Shown here: piece by piece, positions 61,599 through 64,000 of the stretch
Layout of the letters: every line of letters starts with the position of its first letter
Numbering within the stretch: position 1 is the first letter of the stretch
Assembly (NCBI RefSeq): GCF_002591975.1
Contig: NZ_NVQE01000022.1
Span: 31,967 to 95,966 of the forward strand
DNA length: 64,000 nucleotides
Direction: 5' to 3'
From: Mycobacterium neglectum
GTDB lineage: Bacteria; Actinomycetota; Actinomycetes; Mycobacteriales; Mycobacteriaceae
Made by a program: the position numbers and the translations under genes
The notes under the pieces: generated by a model
The model's database searches: none
What the model was told of the DNA's origin: nothing
Seen by the model: the letters and a program-made list of their open reading frames with translations, nothing else

Positions 61599-62975
61599 AT
61601 GAGCGATGCGGCGGAGACATCCACCCAGTCCGGGCCGACGCGCGCCCCCACGAGCACCCGGCGGGCGGTGCTCAACACCATGAAGGGCTCGGCAGGCAAT
61701 CTCGTCGAGTGGTACGACGTCTACGTCTACACGGTCTTCGCGTCCTACTTCGAGGCGCAGTTCTTCGACAAGGCCGACACCAACTCGACGGTCTACATCT
61801 ACGCGATCTTCGCCGTCACCTTCGTCATGCGACCGGTGGGATCGTGGTTCTTCGGTCGCTTTGCCGACCGCCGCGGCCGTAAAGCGGCACTGATGTTCAG
61901 CATCACCGTCATGTCGACGTGCTCCTTCGTCGTGGCGGTCATGCCAACGCGCGAGAGCATCGGCTACTGGGCGGCGGTGATCCTGGTCCTCGCCCGGCTG
62001 GTGCAGGGGTTCGCCACCGGCGGCGAGTACGGCACATCGGCGACGTACATGTCGGAGGCGGCGACGGCTAATCGGCGTGGCTTCCTGTCCTCGTTCCAGT
62101 ACGTCACGCTCGTCGGCGGCCACGTTCTGGCCCAGTTCACGTTGCTGATCGCGTTGCAGTTCCTCGACGACGACGCGATGCACGAGTGGGGCTGGCGGAT
62201 CGGCTTCTTCATCGGTGGCATCGCCGCACTCGTCGTCCTGTGGATCCGGCGCTCGATGGACGAGTCGCTCAGCGAGTCACATCTGGAGTCCATCCGTGAG
62301 GGCAAGGACCGTGAGGCGGGCTCCTTGAAGACGTTGTTCACCACCCACTGGCGGCCCCTGCTACTCGTCTTCCTCATCACCGCAGGCGGTACGGTCGCCT
62401 TCTACACCTACAGCGTCAACGCGCCCGCAATCGTGAAGTCCACCTTTGGATCTGACCGCGCGATGACGGCGACGTGGGTCAACCTGTTGGGGCTCATCTT
62501 CCTGATGCTGCTGCAACCGGTGGGCGGTCTCATCAGCGACCGCGTCGGACGAAAGCCCCTGCTGGTCTTCTTCGGAGTGACCGGCGTGATTTACACCTAC
62601 GTGCTGCTCACCTATCTACCGAAGACGACGTCGGCGGTCATGGCGTTTCTGATTCTGGCCGTGGGCTACATCATCATCACCGGTTACACGTCGGTGAACG
62701 CGATCGTGAAGGCCGAGCTGTTCCCCGCTGAAATCCGGGCGCTGGGAGTGGGTTTGGGTTACGCCCTCGCGAACTCCGCGTTCGGCGGCACGGCCCCGCT
62801 GCTGTACCAGGCGGCCAAGCCCGATCACATCACCTTGTTCATCATCTACGTCACAGTGATCATCGGTGTGAGCCTGCTCGTGTACATCTTCGCGCTGAAG
62901 AACAAGGGCGAAACAGTGCTCGATCGCGAGCAGGGCAGTGCCTGGATGGTCCCGGTTCCCTCAACCGCTCGATGA
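61599..62975 (+). CDS. MHS-family (ProP/KgtP-type) metabolite:proton symporter
   Basis: The 458-residue transporter has 12 membrane segments, the MFS loop motif GRFADRRGRKAAL between helices 2 and 3 and ISDRVGRKP between helices 8 and 9, and the MHS-type start GNLVEWYDVYVYTVFA. Relatives import citrate, alpha-ketoglutarate, proline/betaine or shikimate. It is divergent from the GH16 gene, so uptake of a product of outside degradation is possible but not shown. The start follows a weak AG-rich leader. Confidence 0.9.
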   Translation: MSDAAETSTQSGPTRAPTSTRRAVLNTMKGSAGNLVEWYDVYVYTVFASYFEAQFFDKADTNSTVYIYAIFAVTFVMRPVGSWFFGRFADRRGRKAALMFSITVMSTCSFVVAVMPTRESIGYWAAVILVLARLVQGFATGGEYGTSATYMSEAATANRRGFLSSFQYVTLVGGHVLAQFTLLIALQFLDDDAMHEWGWRIGFFIGGIAALVVLWIRRSMDESLSESHLESIREGKDREAGSLKTLFTTHWRPLLLVFLITAGGTVAFYTYSVNAPAIVKSTFGSDRAMTATWVNLLGLIFLMLLQPVGGLISDRVGRKPLLVFFGVTGVIYTYVLLTYLPKTTSAVMAFLILAVGYIIITGYTSVNAIVKAELFPAEIRALGVGLGYALANSAFGGTAPLLYQAAKPDHITLFIIYVTVIIGVSLLVYIFALKNKGETVLDREQGSAWMVPVPSTAR

Positions 62976-63219
62976 CCGGATGGTCCCGTCAAGGACTGAC
63001 CAACTGCGCAGCAACAACTGACGAATTAGCTGTCGTCGGACTGCGGGCTCCGGTCAAGGCCGGAATGGTGCCAGGGCAAGAAAGTGATCTTGAATCTGGT
63101 TGGGGCGCAGTCCAAACGAATTCCTGACTGATCCGTCAAAATCCGGCGATCTTGAGGTTATGGCGGCGTACAGTCAATTGGCCAGCAGAAGTCGTCATCA
63201 CGGACGAGGGGGTTCTGTA

Positions 63220-63339
63220 ATGCCAACACTCACACGCAAATTCATCCTCGCGCTCATGTTCGCAGGAATCATTGCGACGACGTCGGGTTGCGTCATTCCG
63301 ATCACGATCGACTGCACCCCATTCGCCTGCACCCCGTAG
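63220..63339 (+). CDS. Very short lipoprotein
   Basis: The 39-residue peptide begins MPTLTRKFILALMFAGIIAT and then has a lipobox, TSGC, leaving a mature peptide of only 14 residues: CVIPITIDCTPFACTP with three cysteines. The start ATG is supported by GAGGGGG seven bases upstream. A larger reading frame that starts upstream lacks a signal and is less likely. No family is recognised. Confidence 0.55.
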   Translation: MPTLTRKFILALMFAGIIATTSGCVIPITIDCTPFACTP

Positions 63340-63468
63340 CGATACGCGGCGTGTCGGGTCCGGTGCCGCCGGGCACCTAAGCCCTGCGCGTCAACACATC
63401 TCACGGCTACGCGCGGTCGCGCATGTCCGCAGCCCGAACTTGTCGGACCCTTCTGTTTTGATGGGGTT

Positions 63469-64000
63469 ATGTCCTCGACCGCCACTTCTGACGCACCTGT
63501 TGTGCGTCCGGTGGATCGTCTGGAGGTGTTGTTCGGCGAGTTGGGCGAGTTGATGGGTCAGCGCAACGCCATCGATGGGCGCATCGTGGACATTGTGGCC
63601 GAGATGGACCACGACAATTTGGTGGGCATCACCGGGGCCCGCTCGATCGCGGCGTTGGTGGCGTGGAAGACCGGTAGCTCGGCCAGAAACGCCGCGAAGG
63701 TCGCCACCATCGCCCACCGGCTGCCGCAGTTCCCGCGCTGCGCGCAAGGTATGCGTGAAGGATGGCTATCGCTGGATCAGGTGGGCATCATCGCTGAGAA
63801 AGCCGGCGAGGGATCTGATGAGCATTACGCAGCCCTGGCCCGGTGTGCGACCGTCAGTCAGCTGGGCACCGCTTTGAAGGCCGAACCACCGCTAGAACCC
63901 GAACCCGATCCCTGGAGCAATACCGACCCCGACCCTGACTGCGCACCCCCACCTGAGCCCGAGCGGCCGCCCTCGATCACCAAAACCCACAGCGACGAGC
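63469..64000 (+). CDS. DUF222 / 13E12-repeat-family protein, N-terminal part (cut by window edge)
   Basis: The open frame runs from the ATG at 63469 to the window end without a stop, so at least 177 residues are visible. DRLEVLFGELGELMGQRNAIDGR and LVAWKTGSSARNAAKVATIAHRLP are the DUF222 pattern seen in mycobacterial 13E12-repeat proteins, which usually end in an HNH endonuclease domain; that domain would lie beyond the edge. The end of the visible part is Pro/Glu/Asp-rich, a linker. The element is repeated in mycobacterial chromosomes and is mobile-like; the function is not known. Confidence 0.85.
   Translation, partial: MSSTATSDAPVVRPVDRLEVLFGELGELMGQRNAIDGRIVDIVAEMDHDNLVGITGARSIAALVAWKTGSSARNAAKVATIAHRLPQFPRCAQGMREGWLSLDQVGIIAEKAGEGSDEHYAALARCATVSQLGTALKAEPPLEPEPDPWSNTDPDPDCAPPPEPERPPSITKTHSDE

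Noticed and set aside
62976..63219. Two copies of GATCTTGA between the MHS transporter and the small lipoprotein gene.
   Set aside because: Eight bases occurring twice in 240 bases is weak, and a third copy at 61.56 kb is not arranged in any pattern.

Overview
The window is high-GC actinobacterial DNA, most probably from a fast-growing mycobacterium (Mycolicibacterium-like). The evidence is a HadA/HadB-type fused hydroxyacyl-ACP dehydratase, a DUF222/13E12-repeat HNH gene at the right edge, a luciferase-like F420-type oxidoreductase, many GTG/TTG starts, dense ATGA/GTGA stop-start overlaps and many Tat or lipoprotein exports. No rRNA, tRNA, CRISPR array, insertion sequence or prophage was seen, and no stretch longer than about 250 bases lacks a gene. 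The content is that of an accessory or catabolic chromosomal region: small operons, each next to its own regulator.

Layout. 1-6.7 kb: a GntR regulator (cut by the edge) facing a DapA-family lyase and a ThDP enzyme across a shared operator; then a secreted protein, a SnoaL-like protein, an SDR lacking the usual tyrosine, a LysR regulator and an MFS transporter. 6.7-18.4 kb: a compact polyketide locus. A frameshifted flavin monooxygenase is followed by a flavin-dependent halogenase, a single-module KS-AT-DH-KR-ACP polyketide synthase, a two-gene ABC exporter and a CPA2 antiporter; from the halogenase to the antiporter the genes are tightly coupled. 18.5-29.9 kb: a Tat-exported GH5-like glycosidase; a TetR-controlled SDR/aldo-keto reductase/NIPSNAP operon; a LysR-linked GMC oxidoreductase with two alpha/beta hydrolases; the HadAB-type dehydratase; and a frameshifted phytanoyl-CoA dioxygenase gene. 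30-39.5 kb: an exported formamidase-family lipoprotein with a CYP102-type self-sufficient P450 whose I-helix is atypical, a VOC/DJ-1/ABM operon that looks like carbonyl or quinone detoxification, and a large AfsR-type regulator.

39.5-45.2 kb: an alpha/beta hydrolase, an AraC regulator, two overlapping TenA-family genes facing a Tat-exported formamidase-family enzyme, then cyanase with a formate/nitrite-type channel. This looks like nitrogen and one-carbon salvage. 45.4-53.3 kb: metallophosphoesterase, ThrE-type exporter, enoyl-CoA hydratase, amidase, lipoprotein, PPOX protein with a 38-residue acidic partner, TesB thioesterase and an NTF2-like protein. A palindromic repeat family lies at gene ends here. 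53.35-58.3 kb: a six-gene MoxR/DUF58/VWA/TPR operon. 58.4-64 kb: a small exported protein, SDR, F420-type oxidoreductase, Tat-exported GH16 glucanase facing an MHS-family transporter, a 39-residue lipoprotein and the 13E12-type gene.

The best candidate for an undescribed system is the halogenase-PKS-exporter locus. Next are the P450 with the altered I-helix, the TenA pair facing an exported amidase, and the repeat element at 48.4 and 50.7 kb. All functions are inferred from motifs, length and context by reading; no database search was run.
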